Origin: Arenimonas terrae
GTDB lineage: Bacteria; Pseudomonadota; Gammaproteobacteria; Xanthomonadales; Xanthomonadaceae
Direction: 5' to 3'
NCBI RefSeq assembly: GCF_006265115.1
Contig: NZ_SMDR01000002.1
Location: 247,743 to 311,742, forward strand
Length of the DNA: 64,000 bases
Shown: positions 16,335 through 26,532 of the stretch, piece by piece
Numbering within the stretch: position 1 is the stretch's first letter
How the letters are laid out: every line of letters begins with the position of its first letter
The notes under the pieces: model-generated
Told to the model about the DNA's origin: nothing
Database searches by the model: none
Seen by the model: the letters and a program-made list of their open reading frames with translations, nothing else
Program-made: the position numbers and the translations under genes

Positions 16335-18386
16335 ATGTCGTACAGCACAGAAACCATCCGCAACGTGGCCCTGGCAGGCCACTCCAGCGCCGGCAAAACC
16401 ACCCTCTTCGAAGCCCTGCTGCATGCCGGTGGCGCGATTCAGACGGCAGGCAGCCTCGAACGCGGCACCACGGTGTCCGACTTCGACCCCATGGAACGAA
16501 GCCGCGGCCACTCACTGAACACCGCGATCGCGTCCATCGACCACGCTGCGGCTGGTCAACAACTCGTGCACGTCAACCTGATCGACACCCCGGGCTACCC
16601 CGATTTCCGCGGCCCGACCCTGACGGCGTTCTCGGCGGTGGAAACCGTCGCCATCGTCATCAATGCCGGTGCGGGCATCGAATACGGCACGCGGCGCATG
16701 ATGGAGTACGCCAAAGCGCGCAACCTGTGCCGGGTGATTGTGATCAACAAGATTGATTCCGAACCCACGAAGCTCGCCGCACTCGTGGACGAGATCCGCG
16801 ACACCTTTGGCCCCGAATGCCTGCCCATCAACCTGCCCGCCGACGGCGGCAAGCGCGTGGTCGACTGCTTCTTCAACCCCGCCGGCGATTCCGACCTGGG
16901 CCCGGTCGCCGACGCGCACCAGCGCATCATCGACCAGGTTGTGGAGATCAACGAACAGGTGATGGAGCGCTACCTCGAGGTCGGTGAGGAAGGCCTGAGC
17001 GGCCAGGCCCTGCACGACGCCTTCGAGCAGTGCCTGCGCGAGGGCCACCTGGTGCCCGTGTGTTTCGTCTCGGCCCGGACCGGCGCCGGCGTGAAGGAGC
17101 TGCTGGACCTCGCGGAAAAACTCTTCCCCAACCCGCTCGAGGGCAACCCGCCGCCGTTCGAGAAGAACGGCGAGCCCATCACCGCCACGCCCGACCCGAA
17201 GGCCCACGTCATCGCCGACGTGTTCAAGATCGTCAACGATCCCTTCGTCGGCAAGCTCAGCATCTTCCGCGTGTTCCAAGGAACCGTGCGCAAGGACAGC
17301 CAGCTGTTCATCGACGACGGCAAGAAGCCCTTCAAGGTCGGGCACCTGTTCAAGCTCAAGGGCAAGGACCACATCGAGATCGAGCAGGCCATTCCCGGCG
17401 ACATCGCCGCCGTGGCCAAGATCGAGGAGATCCATTTCGACGCCGTGCTGCACGACAGCCACGACGAAGACAACATCCGGCTTCACCCGCTGGAGTTCCC
17501 CAAGCCGATGTTCGGCCTGGCGATCGAGGCCGCCACCCGTGGCCAGGAGCAAAAGCTCTCCACCGCCCTGCACAAGCTGGCCGAGGAGGACCCGGGTTTC
17601 CACGTCGAACACCACGCTGAACTCAACGAAACCGTGATCCGCGGCCTGGGCGAGCTGCACCTGCGGGTGATGCTCGAGCGCATCCGCGAGCGCTACGGCG
17701 TGGAAGTGAAGTCGCGGCCGCCGCGCATCGCCTACCGCGAGACCATCGGCGCGCACGCCGAAGGCCACCACCGGCACAAGAAGCAGACCGGCGGCGCCGG
17801 CCAGTTCGGCGAGGTCTTCCTGCGCATCGAGCCGCTGGAGCGCGGCAAGGGCTTCGAGTTCGTGGATGCGGTCAAGGGCGGCACCATCCCCGGCCAGTTC
17901 ATCCCGGCCGTGGAAAAGGGCGTGCGCCAGGTGCTGCACGGCGGCGCCATCGCCGGTTATCCGCTGCAGGACGTGCGCGTCACCGTGTACGACGGCAAGT
18001 ACCACACGGTGGACTCGAAGGAAGTGGCCTTCGTGTCGGCGGGCAAGAAGGCCTTCCTCGACGCCGTGCTCAAGGCCCGGCCGCAGGTGCTGGAACCGAT
18101 CGTGGACCTGACCGTGGCCGCGCCGGAAGCGCACATGGGCGACATCACCGGCCAGCTCGCCGGCAAACGCGCCCGCATCCACGGGACCGATTCGGGCCGC
18201 GGCGGCGAGATCGTGGTCAAGGCCCAGGTGCCGCTGTCCGAACTCACCGACTACGCGGCGGAGCTCAAGGGCGCCACGGCCGGGCGCGGCCGCTACGACC
18301 TGGAGTTCAGCCACTACGAACCGGTGCCGGGCAATGTGCAGAAGCAGCTGGTCGATGCCTTCAAACCCAGGCACGAGGAAGACTAG
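16335..18386 (+). CDS. elongation factor G-like translational GTPase (EF-G paralogue)
   Basis: This 683-residue GTPase has all EF-G domains: G domain with G1 AGHSSAGKT (14-22), G3 DTPGYPDF and G4 NKID; domain II; and domains III-V with the domain IV motif KKQTGGAGQFGEV. The G1 loop departs from the canonical AHIDAGKTT of FusA, and no str-operon neighbours (rpsL, rpsG, tuf) are here, so it is most likely a FusA2/EF-G-like paralogue rather than the main translocase. Its job could be ribosome recycling, stress translation or something else; the sequence does not decide. GGGAGAG upstream supports the ATG. It may be co-transcribed with the next gene (9-base gap). Confidence 0.85.
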   Translation: MSYSTETIRNVALAGHSSAGKTTLFEALLHAGGAIQTAGSLERGTTVSDFDPMERSRGHSLNTAIASIDHAAAGQQLVHVNLIDTPGYPDFRGPTLTAFSAVETVAIVINAGAGIEYGTRRMMEYAKARNLCRVIVINKIDSEPTKLAALVDEIRDTFGPECLPINLPADGGKRVVDCFFNPAGDSDLGPVADAHQRIIDQVVEINEQVMERYLEVGEEGLSGQALHDAFEQCLREGHLVPVCFVSARTGAGVKELLDLAEKLFPNPLEGNPPPFEKNGEPITATPDPKAHVIADVFKIVNDPFVGKLSIFRVFQGTVRKDSQLFIDDGKKPFKVGHLFKLKGKDHIEIEQAIPGDIAAVAKIEEIHFDAVLHDSHDEDNIRLHPLEFPKPMFGLAIEAATRGQEQKLSTALHKLAEEDPGFHVEHHAELNETVIRGLGELHLRVMLERIRERYGVEVKSRPPRIAYRETIGAHAEGHHRHKKQTGGAGQFGEVFLRIEPLERGKGFEFVDAVKGGTIPGQFIPAVEKGVRQVLHGGAIAGYPLQDVRVTVYDGKYHTVDSKEVAFVSAGKKAFLDAVLKARPQVLEPIVDLTVAAPEAHMGDITGQLAGKRARIHGTDSGRGGEIVVKAQVPLSELTDYAAELKGATAGRGRYDLEFSHYEPVPGNVQKQLVDAFKPRHEED

Positions 18387-18395
18387 ACTCGCCGG

Positions 18396-18680
18396 ATGAA
18401 AGCCAAGACCCCCGACCAGGCCCGGCGCCTGGTCGATATCCCGAACATCGGCCCATCCATCGCCGGCGACCTGCGCGCGCTCGGCATCACCGAGCCGCGC
18501 CAGCTGGTGGGCCGCGACCCGTACGCGATGTACGAACACAGCAACCGGATCGCCGGCGTTCGCCAGGACCCCTGCCTGATCGACTGCTTCATTTCGGCGG
18601 TGCGCTTCATGGAAGGCGCGCCGCCGCATCCGTGGTGGCATTACACCGCCGAACGCAAGCGCCACCTCGCCTCGTCATGA
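18396..18680 (+). CDS. small helix-hairpin-helix protein (Cdd1/pathogenicity-locus type)
   Basis: This 94-residue protein carries one helix-hairpin-helix (VDIPNIGPSIAGDLRALGI, residues 13-31) and a trailing helical part with Cys residues (DPCLIDCFISAVRF). It fits the Cdd1/'pathogenicity locus' family (PF11731), sometimes annotated as mitomycin-resistance related; molecular role unknown, non-specific DNA binding is the guess from the HhH motif. It follows the EF-G-like gene by nine bases, and its stop overlaps a possible start of the lipoprotein gene. Confidence 0.75.
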   Translation: MKAKTPDQARRLVDIPNIGPSIAGDLRALGITEPRQLVGRDPYAMYEHSNRIAGVRQDPCLIDCFISAVRFMEGAPPHPWWHYTAERKRHLASS

Positions 18681-18697
18681 GCTTCCGGAGAGCCCGC

Positions 18698-19432
18698 ATG
18701 CCCCACCGCCGCGTCCTGCTTGTCGCGCTCCTGGTTTCGATCGCCGGCTGCGGCGAAGCGCCGCCGCCCGCAGCGACGGCAGACACCGCCGCGAACACGG
18801 AAGCCGCTTCAGCCTCAGAAGCGGCGGACGCGACGGCGCCCGCCGTGACGGCTGCCGCACCGGAGGCCGCGACGGACTTTCCTGCGATCGAACATCTGCT
18901 GCGTGCCGACGACACACTGGCCTCGGCGCAGGCGCGCCTGGGCGCCGACCAGGTGGCCACGCGCATCCTGCCGGGCGCCGAAGGCGAAGAGTACGAAGCC
19001 TGGGTGCTGTACCCGCAGGATCCGGAGCGCCAGGCCGTCGCCTCTCTGGACGAAGCCGGCGAACACCCGGTCGCGATCGTGGTCGAGAACGATGCGACCG
19101 ACGCGACCTCGGCCTGGGTGCGCGCCGACGGCGTGCGCCTTGGCCTGAGCAGCACGGAGCTGGAAACGCTCAACGGCGGGCCGTTCGCCTTCTACGGCTT
19201 CGGCTGGGACTACGGCGGCACGATCAGCGACTGGCGCGGCGGCCGGCTCGATCCCGGCGCCGACCGGGTCGCCCCGGCCGGCCTGTGCGCACCGGTATTC
19301 GCCGAAGGCGCCGAGCCGGACGGCTACCCGACCGGCGACGGCGAGTTCAGCTCCGACCTTCCGGTGCTGCGCGCACACCCGCCGACGGTCTGCCGCTTCG
19401 TGGTCGAGGTGGCGGGCGTCCCGGCGGGCTGA
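18698..19432 (+). CDS. putative lipoprotein of unknown function
   Basis: This 244-residue protein opens MPHRRVLLVALLVSIAGC: a lipoprotein signal peptide with lipobox SIAGC, so it is probably anchored to a membrane. An Ala/Thr/Glu-rich linker follows (to about residue 55). The C-terminal 180 residues form a globular domain with the block LNGGPFAFYGFGWDYGG and two Cys; I recognise no family with certainty. I start it at 18698 (GGAG seven bases upstream), not at 18677, where ATGA overlaps the previous stop without a good ribosome-binding site. Convergent with cydB, four bases apart. Confidence 0.7.
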   Translation: MPHRRVLLVALLVSIAGCGEAPPPAATADTAANTEAASASEAADATAPAVTAAAPEAATDFPAIEHLLRADDTLASAQARLGADQVATRILPGAEGEEYEAWVLYPQDPERQAVASLDEAGEHPVAIVVENDATDATSAWVRADGVRLGLSSTELETLNGGPFAFYGFGWDYGGTISDWRGGRLDPGADRVAPAGLCAPVFAEGAEPDGYPTGDGEFSSDLPVLRAHPPTVCRFVVEVAGVPAG

Positions 19433-19436
19433 GCCA

Positions 19437-20429
19437 TCACTCGTAGCTCAGTTCGGTGCTGCGGCCCCAGAACACTTTGTACGAGAAGATCGTGTAGCCG
19501 ATGATCATCGGCAGGGTCACCAGCGCGCCGACCAGGATGATCTTCAGCGAGCCCGGCGCCGCGGCCGCGTCCCAGAACTCGATGCGGTCGATCACCAGGT
19601 AGGGATACAGGCTGTAGGCCAGCCCGGCGAAGGCCAGCACGAACATGCCGATCGCCGCCGCGAACGGCACCCAGTCCTTGCCCGGATCGCCGCGACGGAT
19701 GCGGCGCAGGTGGTTCTCGCAGACGGCGAACAGGCCCGCGGTGAGCAGGGGCACCGGCATCAGCAGGAACAGATTGGGCAGCGCGAACCACTTCTCGAAG
19801 ATGCGCGGCGACACGTAGGGCGTGGCGATCGACACCGCGGCGATGCCCAGCCCGGTGACCCACAGCGCCCACCAGCCCCAGCCCGCGGCCTGTCGCACCA
19901 GCGCGCCTTCCATCTTCATCAGCAGCCAGGTCGCGCCCAGCAGCGCGTAACCGCCGGCCAGGCACAGCGCGACGAACAGCGCGAACAGCGCCGGCACCAC
20001 GCCCGGCTCGAAGCCCAGGATGTAGCGGCCGATCATGTAACCCTGGGCCAGCGCCGCCACCAGCGAACCGATGCTGAAGGCCGCGTTCCACAGGCCGCGG
20101 TGTTCGTCGTGCGCCTTGGCGCGGAAGTCGAAGGCGACGCCGCGCAGGATCAGGCCGATCAGCATCACCGCCACCGGCAGGTACAGCGCGCCCAGGATCA
20201 CCCCGTGCGCGACCGGGAACGCGACCAGCAGCAGGCCGACGCCCAGCACCAGCCAGGTTTCGTTGGCATCCCAGAACGGGCCGATCGACGCGACCATGCG
20301 GTCCTTGCCCGGACCGTCGGCGAACGGCACCAGCAGTCCGACGCCGAGGTCGTAACCGTCGAGCACCACGTAGATCAGCATCGCCAGGGCCATCAGGCCC
20401 ATGAAGATCAGCGGCAGCCAGGCATCCAT
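19437..20429 (-). CDS. cydB: cytochrome bd-type ubiquinol oxidase subunit II
   Basis: This 330-residue integral membrane protein (about eight or nine transmembrane segments) is subunit II of a cytochrome bd oxidase. It shows the family features ETWLV near residue 57, ARGVAFDFR-type (LRGVAFDFRAK) and the C-terminal YTIFSYKVF. It partners CydA to reduce O2 with ubiquinol without pumping protons. Ten bases separate it from cydA; its ribosome-binding site GAGGA overlaps the cydA stop, so translation is coupled. No CydX-sized gene follows: the next gene is convergent after four bases. Confidence 0.93.
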   Translation of the reverse strand: MDAWLPLIFMGLMALAMLIYVVLDGYDLGVGLLVPFADGPGKDRMVASIGPFWDANETWLVLGVGLLLVAFPVAHGVILGALYLPVAVMLIGLILRGVAFDFRAKAHDEHRGLWNAAFSIGSLVAALAQGYMIGRYILGFEPGVVPALFALFVALCLAGGYALLGATWLLMKMEGALVRQAAGWGWWALWVTGLGIAAVSIATPYVSPRIFEKWFALPNLFLLMPVPLLTAGLFAVCENHLRRIRRGDPGKDWVPFAAAIGMFVLAFAGLAYSLYPYLVIDRIEFWDAAAAPGSLKIILVGALVTLPMIIGYTIFSYKVFWGRSTELSYE

Positions 20430-20439
20430 GGTCAGGTCC

Positions 20440-21797
<1,358 letters not shown>

Positions 21798-21801
<4 letters not shown>

Positions 21802-22376
21802 GGCTTGGTCTCCTCCGCCAGGGCCGGGGCCGCCGGGGCGCCCAGCAGCCGGTCCTTGATGTCCAGCAGCTTGGTCGCGGCGGAGCCCAGCGACATCAGC
21901 TTCTCCAGCGTGGACGGCGACAGCTTGCGCACTTCCGCGAACCACTCGGTCAGCTGCTCGATCAGGTCGTGCATCTCGCGCATGCGCGCCTGGGCGTGCT
22001 GTTCCTCCGGCGTGCCGGGCGCTTCCAGCAATGCGTCGCGCAGCATCGACAGGGTCGGGTCGACCTCGCGCCGCTGGCGCTCTTCGGCCAGGGTCTTGAA
22101 GATGGCCCAGACGTCCTCGGGCGCGGCGTAGAAGTCGCGGCGGTCGCCGGGCTGGTGGCTCAGCCGCACCAGCCGCCAGGAGGAGAGCTCTTTCAGCCCC
22201 ATGCTGACATTGGACCGGCTGACCCCCAGCCGCTCGGTGATGTCGTCGGCGGTCAGCGGCTGGGCCGAAATGAACAGCAGGGCGTAGATCTGCCCAACCG
22301 TACGGTTGATGCCCCAGCGGCTGCCCATCTCGCCGAAATGCAGCACGAAGGACTGGCTGAGCGGTGGCAGGTCCAT
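21798..22376 (-). CDS. GbsR/MarR-type transcriptional regulator of the bd oxidase operon
   Basis: This 192-residue regulator has a winged helix-turn-helix (LTADDITERLGVSRSNVSMGLKELSSWRLV, read in two pieces at about residues 41-70) and GbsR-type helical ends for dimerisation. The opening LHFGEMGSRWGINRTVGQIYALL is typical of GbsR-like proteins. It is the first gene of the operon with cydAB, and it lies 14 bases behind a perfect 20-base palindrome that covers the expected transcription start, so it most likely represses its own operon. The signal it senses (redox, oxygen, quinone, other) cannot be read. Confidence 0.88.
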
Positions 22377-22389
22377 GGAGTCACCCGAA

Positions 22390-22409
22390 GTTTCAGAAAT
22401 TTCTGAAAC
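22390..22409 (-). promoter_or_regulatory. perfect 20-bp operator palindrome of the GbsR-cydAB operon
   Basis: GTTTCAGAAATTTCTGAAAC is its own exact reverse complement. It starts directly after the -10 box and ends 14 bases before the regulator ATG, i.e. on the transcription start, the classic position for a repressor. In a region of about 70% GC a 20-bp AT-rich palindrome is very unlikely by chance. Confidence 0.85.
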
Positions 22410-22438
22410 ATTAAATGACTTTGCTCAATCCTGGGCAA
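22410..22438 (-). promoter_or_regulatory. sigma-70 promoter of the GbsR-cydAB operon
   Basis: On the minus strand TTGCCC (complement at 22433-22438) and TTTAAT (22410-22415) are separated by exactly 17 bases. Expected start about 22403, inside the palindrome. The fit to consensus, the spacing and the operator all agree. Confidence 0.75.
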
Positions 22439-22536
22439 GTGCCGGCCGCGGCGCGTTCAGGGAAAGCTCACGGCCGACGGCCGGGTCCCGGCCGGATCCG
22501 GCCAGGCGGCCGGGCGCCATCCGTCGACCCGCGCCC

Positions 22537-24771
22537 TCAGTTGGCGAAGCGGTAGCTGAGCTTGATCAGGATCTGCTCGGCGTCGCGCAGGGACGTCGTG
22601 TCGCCCAGCAGGTCGGCCAGCGAGCGGCTCTGGTCGTCGTCGGCCAGTCCGCCGCGGCCGTAGACGATGTACAGGTCCGACAGCGGCGCCAGTTCGTAGC
22701 GGTAGCGGATCTGGAAACCCAGGTTCGCCAGGCTGAAGTCGGTGATATCGGCGGGCGTGGCCACCGGCTGCGGCTCGCCGCCGGGGCCGACCACCCAGGC
22801 CTGGCGCAGGCGGGCGTCGAGCGCGATGGTCTCAAGCTTGATGCGCAGCTCCTGGCGGGTGCCGATCTGCCACTGCAGGTTGGCGCCGACCGCGGCGATG
22901 TCGGCGCGGTAGCTGCCCAGCCGGTCGCCGCCGCGCCACAGCAGCCAGTCCGGGTTGTGCTGCAGGCTGAAGACGCCCTGCAGGGCCAGGCTGTCGCTCA
23001 GGTGCAGGGTCGGCTCGAAGTCCAGGTCCAGGCCCATGCCGCCGGCGCCGTCCAGGCCTTCGCCGGCCGCGCGCGCGCCCACGTACCAGGACCAGCGTCC
23101 GCGCTGCGGGCGCGAGCGTTCCCAGAACAGGAACACCTTCTCCGGCACGCGCACCGCGCCATTGCCGCGGGTGATCAGGTCGTCGTGGCCGTCGGTCCAC
23201 ATCGCCACTTCGAGGAACTCGCTGCCGCCGTCGCGGCGCTCGCTGATGCGGTTGGTGGCGATCGCCTCGGCGATGTTCAGGCCGTGGTCGTTGCGCCGCG
23301 TGGACGCGGCCCAGCGCCACTCGTGGAAGGAATACGCCGAATCCTCGGGCTGGTCCGGAAAGCGCCGCGCCAGTTCGTAGCGCAGGTAGTTGAAGTTGTT
23401 GCGGTCCAGGTAGCCGATGTCGTTGAGCTGCAGCTCGTCGCCGATGTGCAGGAACCACAGCTGCTGGCGCCAGCCCGCACCCATCTCCCAGTCGGCGCGC
23501 ACCTGCAGGCCGCTGTCGTCGCTGCTCTGCCCGGCCTGCTCGACGTGCGAGGCGACCAGCTGCGAGCGGATGCTCCAGGCGGCGTTCGGCGTCCACAGGT
23601 GATCGGCGGAGTAGACGGTGGCGGTGCGGTCCAGGAAGGGGCGGTCGACGTGGGTCAGCATGCCGCCCAGGTCCTGGGCGCCGAAGTCGCGGGTGGCACG
23701 CAGGGCGAAGAAGTCGCGGCCGACCTCGTCGCCCTCGGTCGCGGCCAGCAGGCCGTAGCGCACCTGGCCCAGGCTGCCGTTGAGCTTCACCGCGGCGTGC
23801 ACGTCGCCGGCGCCGCTGCCGTCGTCGGCCGTGCCGCCGATGCGGCGCGTGTACAGCAGGCGACTGTTGCCGGCGCCGAAGGGCACGTCGAACATGCCCT
23901 GGTTCTCGGTGAAGAACGGCCGCTTGTCGCCGAAGAAGGTTTCCACCGCGCCGAAGTTCACCACCAGGTCGTCGCTCTCGACCTGACCGAAGTCGGGATT
24001 GATCGTGGCCGAGAGCTGGAACTGTCCGTTGGGCTTCCAGAACAGGTCGGCACCGGCGTCGAAGTCGGTCTCGCCGCGGATCCGGTCGTGCACGGCCACC
24101 GCGTACGGGGTCACGGCCAGCAGCGCCTGCTCGTACAGCGGCACTTCGACCTTGCTGAACTCGGACAGGAAACGTGGTTTCTGGTAGCTGATGTTGGGCC
24201 AGCCGAAACGCTCGCCGGTGCTGCCGACCACGCGGTCCAGGTACAGGCCCAGCGTGCGCTTGCCGCCCTCGGGCTTGGCCATGGGCGCGACGTGCCAGGG
24301 GATCACCATCTCCACCGACCACGAATCCGGCTCCTGGGTGACGGCGCGGTGCCAGTGGCCGTCCCAGTCGGTATTGAAGTTGCGCTCGCTGGTGATCACC
24401 TCGTCGCTGATGCCATCGGCAATCGTGACCATGAAGTCGTAGCCGGTGCGGCCGTCGCCGTCGAAATCGACCATCAGGTTCACCCGGTCGAGCTGGCCGC
24501 CCTCGTCGCGGCGCGTGCGCTGGGTGGTGCGCGGCACGTCGGCCGGCTGGTGGTTGCGGAAGGCCACGGCCAGGCCCTCGGGGGTCGCCAGCACCCAGGC
24601 TTCGGTGCGGTAGCGCGCCGGTTCACCGCTGAGCGGCTGCACCATCACGAAGTCGGTGATGTGGCGGGCGCCGGCCCACTCCTGCGGATCGATGCGGCCG
24701 TCGACCTCGACGGCGGCGACGGGCGCGGCGGCCAGCGCGCAGAGCGCCGGAAGGATTCGGGAGATTTTCAT
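22537..24771 (-). CDS. DUF5916-type outer membrane protein with CBM9-like domain
   Basis: This 744-residue secreted protein has a signal peptide (MKISRILPALCALAAAPVAA), then a CBM9-like beta-sandwich (about residues 22-200; DGRIDPQEWAGA, DFDGDGRTGYDF), then a DUF5916 region with the strongly conserved NPDFGQVESDDLVVNFGAVE and RPFFTENQGMF, and a long C-terminal part with alternating strands that looks like a beta-barrel and ends in aromatic-rich IKLSYRFAN. Family members are common in Xanthomonads and Bacteroidetes and lack a known function; carbohydrate-linked or haloperoxidase-like roles have been guessed. It is transcribed on its own. The start at 24771 opens the signal peptide; the upstream 21 codons do not. 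Confidence 0.82.
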   Translation of the reverse strand: MKISRILPALCALAAAPVAAVEVDGRIDPQEWAGARHITDFVMVQPLSGEPARYRTEAWVLATPEGLAVAFRNHQPADVPRTTQRTRRDEGGQLDRVNLMVDFDGDGRTGYDFMVTIADGISDEVITSERNFNTDWDGHWHRAVTQEPDSWSVEMVIPWHVAPMAKPEGGKRTLGLYLDRVVGSTGERFGWPNISYQKPRFLSEFSKVEVPLYEQALLAVTPYAVAVHDRIRGETDFDAGADLFWKPNGQFQLSATINPDFGQVESDDLVVNFGAVETFFGDKRPFFTENQGMFDVPFGAGNSRLLYTRRIGGTADDGSGAGDVHAAVKLNGSLGQVRYGLLAATEGDEVGRDFFALRATRDFGAQDLGGMLTHVDRPFLDRTATVYSADHLWTPNAAWSIRSQLVASHVEQAGQSSDDSGLQVRADWEMGAGWRQQLWFLHIGDELQLNDIGYLDRNNFNYLRYELARRFPDQPEDSAYSFHEWRWAASTRRNDHGLNIAEAIATNRISERRDGGSEFLEVAMWTDGHDDLITRGNGAVRVPEKVFLFWERSRPQRGRWSWYVGARAAGEGLDGAGGMGLDLDFEPTLHLSDSLALQGVFSLQHNPDWLLWRGGDRLGSYRADIAAVGANLQWQIGTRQELRIKLETIALDARLRQAWVVGPGGEPQPVATPADITDFSLANLGFQIRYRYELAPLSDLYIVYGRGGLADDDQSRSLADLLGDTTSLRDAEQILIKLSYRFAN

Positions 24772-24888
24772 GCGCGGGCCGGAGGCAGGGACCCGCGCAT
24801 CTTGGTGATCCCCCGGCGGCGCGCCGAGGGCCAAAGGTCATGTCAACCTTCCGGCCGGGTCATGCATCCGATGATGCTGGCCCGCCGT

Positions 24889-25368
24889 TCAGGCCCGCGG
24901 CTTGCGCTTGGGCTGCAGCATCGTGCCGGTGCATTTGGGCGAGCCGCAGCGGCAGGCCCAGAGCTTCTTGAGCCGTGCGGTGTGCGGCTCGGCCAGGGTG
25001 ATGCCGTAGTTGTAGGTCAGCTCTTCGCCAGGGGCGATGTCGCGCATGGCCTCGATGTAGATGCGGTCCTTGCGCTTCTTGCCGGTGTCGGACTCCAGGT
25101 GCGCGGCTTCGCAGTTCGGGTCGCAGCTGTGGTTGATCCAGCGCGCGTCGTTGCCGTCGACGTTGGCGTCGATGACGTACTTGTCGTTGAGCGTGAACAG
25201 AAAGGTGTGGCCGGTGTCGAGGTCGTCGGCGTACACCCGGTCCACTTCCTCGTGCGTGCGCAGCAGGCCCTTGTAGCGGATCACGCGTTCGCCCTTGGCG
25301 ATCGCCTCGGTGGCGAAGACGCCGTTGCCGTGGATGGCGGAGCGGCGGGCTTCGATCTTCTTGGGCAT
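24889..25368 (-). CDS. SET-domain protein (putative lysine methyltransferase)
   Basis: This 159-residue protein is almost only a SET domain: G-x-G near HGNGVFA, the pseudoknot pieces NHSCDPNCEA (residues about 90-100) and ELTYNYG (about 127-133), and a C-terminal Cys cluster CRCGSPKCTGT like the post-SET zinc site of eukaryotic enzymes. It should transfer methyl groups from S-adenosylmethionine to lysine on a protein; the target is unknown. The intact post-SET motif is uncommon for a bacterial protein. Start at 25368 (MPKKIEARR); a longer frame is open upstream but lacks conserved features. Confidence 0.85.
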   Translation of the reverse strand: MPKKIEARRSAIHGNGVFATEAIAKGERVIRYKGLLRTHEEVDRVYADDLDTGHTFLFTLNDKYVIDANVDGNDARWINHSCDPNCEAAHLESDTGKKRKDRIYIEAMRDIAPGEELTYNYGITLAEPHTARLKKLWACRCGSPKCTGTMLQPKRKPRA

Positions 25369-25477
25369 CTGCAGGTGATCCGGAACGGCAAGGGGCGCCA
25401 TTGTCCCGCATGCGGGCCTTCCGCGCAGCCCTGCCCCGCGCCGGCGTAAGCTGGCGTCGGCACACGGGAGTTCGGAC

Positions 25478-26512
25478 ATGGATCCTGGCAACAGCTGGCG
25501 CGAGGAAAAACAATCGGCCTGGCTCTACCGCGCCCTGGCCGCCGCGGAGCCCGATGCCCGCATCGCGGCGCTGTTCCGCTCCCTCGCCGACGCGGCCGAA
25601 TCGCAGGCGCAGACCTGGGCCGCGGCCGCCCAGGAGGCCGGCGAAATCCTGCCCGAACCCTTCGTGCCCGAACGCCGGGCCCGACTGGTGGCGGGCCTCG
25701 CGCGCCGGCTCGGACCGCGCCGGATGAAGCCGGCGCTGGCAGCACTGAAAGTGCGCGGCCTCTCCGCCTACACCGCCGCGCTCACCGGCCACCTGCTGCC
25801 GACCGACCTGGCCCAGGTCGGCCTCAGCCACCGATCGGTCGGCGGCGGCAATCTGCGCGCGGCCATCTTCGGGGTGAACGACGGCCTGGTGTCCAACGCC
25901 AGCCTGATCCTGGGCGTGGTCGGCGCCAGCGCCTCCACCGGCACCGTGCTGGCCACGGGCATCGCCGGCCTGCTGGCGGGCGCCCTGTCGATGGCGGCCG
26001 GCGAATACGTATCGGTGCGCTCGCAGCGCGAGCTGTTCGAATATCAGATCGGGCTGGAGTCGGACGAGCTGAAGAAGTACCCGGAGGCCGAGGCGGAGGA
26101 GTTGGCCCTGATCTACATCGCCCGCGGCATGCCGGCGGAGCAGGCCCGCGAGTTCGCCCACAAGCTGGTGAAGAACCCCAGCCAGGCGCTGGACGTGCTG
26201 GCCCGCGAGGAGCTGGGGCTGAACCCGGACGACCTGGGCTCGCCGATCGGCGCCGCGGTGTTTTCGTTCAGCGCCTTCACCGTCGGCGCGCTGATCCCTC
26301 TGATCCCCTTCTTCGCTGGCAGCGCCCTGCCCAATGCGGCCTACCTGGGCACCGGCCTGGCGGCAGCGGGCCTGTTCGGCACCGGCGCGGCCATGAGCCT
26401 GTTCACCGGCCGCAATCCCTGGGCGGGCGGCGCACGCATGCTGGGCATCGGCGCCCTGGCCGGGGCGACGGTGTTCGCGATCGGCCGCCTGATCGGCGTC
26501 GACGTGGCCTGA
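25478..26512 (+). CDS. VIT1/CCC1-family membrane transporter with ferritin-like N-terminal domain
   Basis: This 344-residue protein combines an N-terminal helical ferritin/rubrerythrin-like part (about residues 1-120; Glu-rich helices such as REEKQSAWLYRALAA) and a C-terminal VIT1/CCC1 transporter domain of five membrane segments (GVNDGLVSNASLILGVVGAS, then AAGEYVSVRSQRELFE, typical of the family's metal-binding region). The layout resembles the iron exporter MbfA of alpha-proteobacteria, which protects against iron and peroxide stress. Iron or manganese export is a good guess. The SUF operon begins 83 bases downstream on the same strand, which fits an iron theme. Confidence 0.82.
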   Translation: MDPGNSWREEKQSAWLYRALAAAEPDARIAALFRSLADAAESQAQTWAAAAQEAGEILPEPFVPERRARLVAGLARRLGPRRMKPALAALKVRGLSAYTAALTGHLLPTDLAQVGLSHRSVGGGNLRAAIFGVNDGLVSNASLILGVVGASASTGTVLATGIAGLLAGALSMAAGEYVSVRSQRELFEYQIGLESDELKKYPEAEAEELALIYIARGMPAEQAREFAHKLVKNPSQALDVLAREELGLNPDDLGSPIGAAVFSFSAFTVGALIPLIPFFAGSALPNAAYLGTGLAAAGLFGTGAAMSLFTGRNPWAGGARMLGIGALAGATVFAIGRLIGVDVA

Positions 26513-26532
26513 ACGGCCGTTCCCTCCCGGAT

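Noticed and set aside
18677-18697. Start of the lipoprotein at 18677 overlapping the HhH gene stop.
   Set aside because: It adds a basic stretch before the signal peptide and has no Shine-Dalgarno site; 18698 has GGAG at the right distance.
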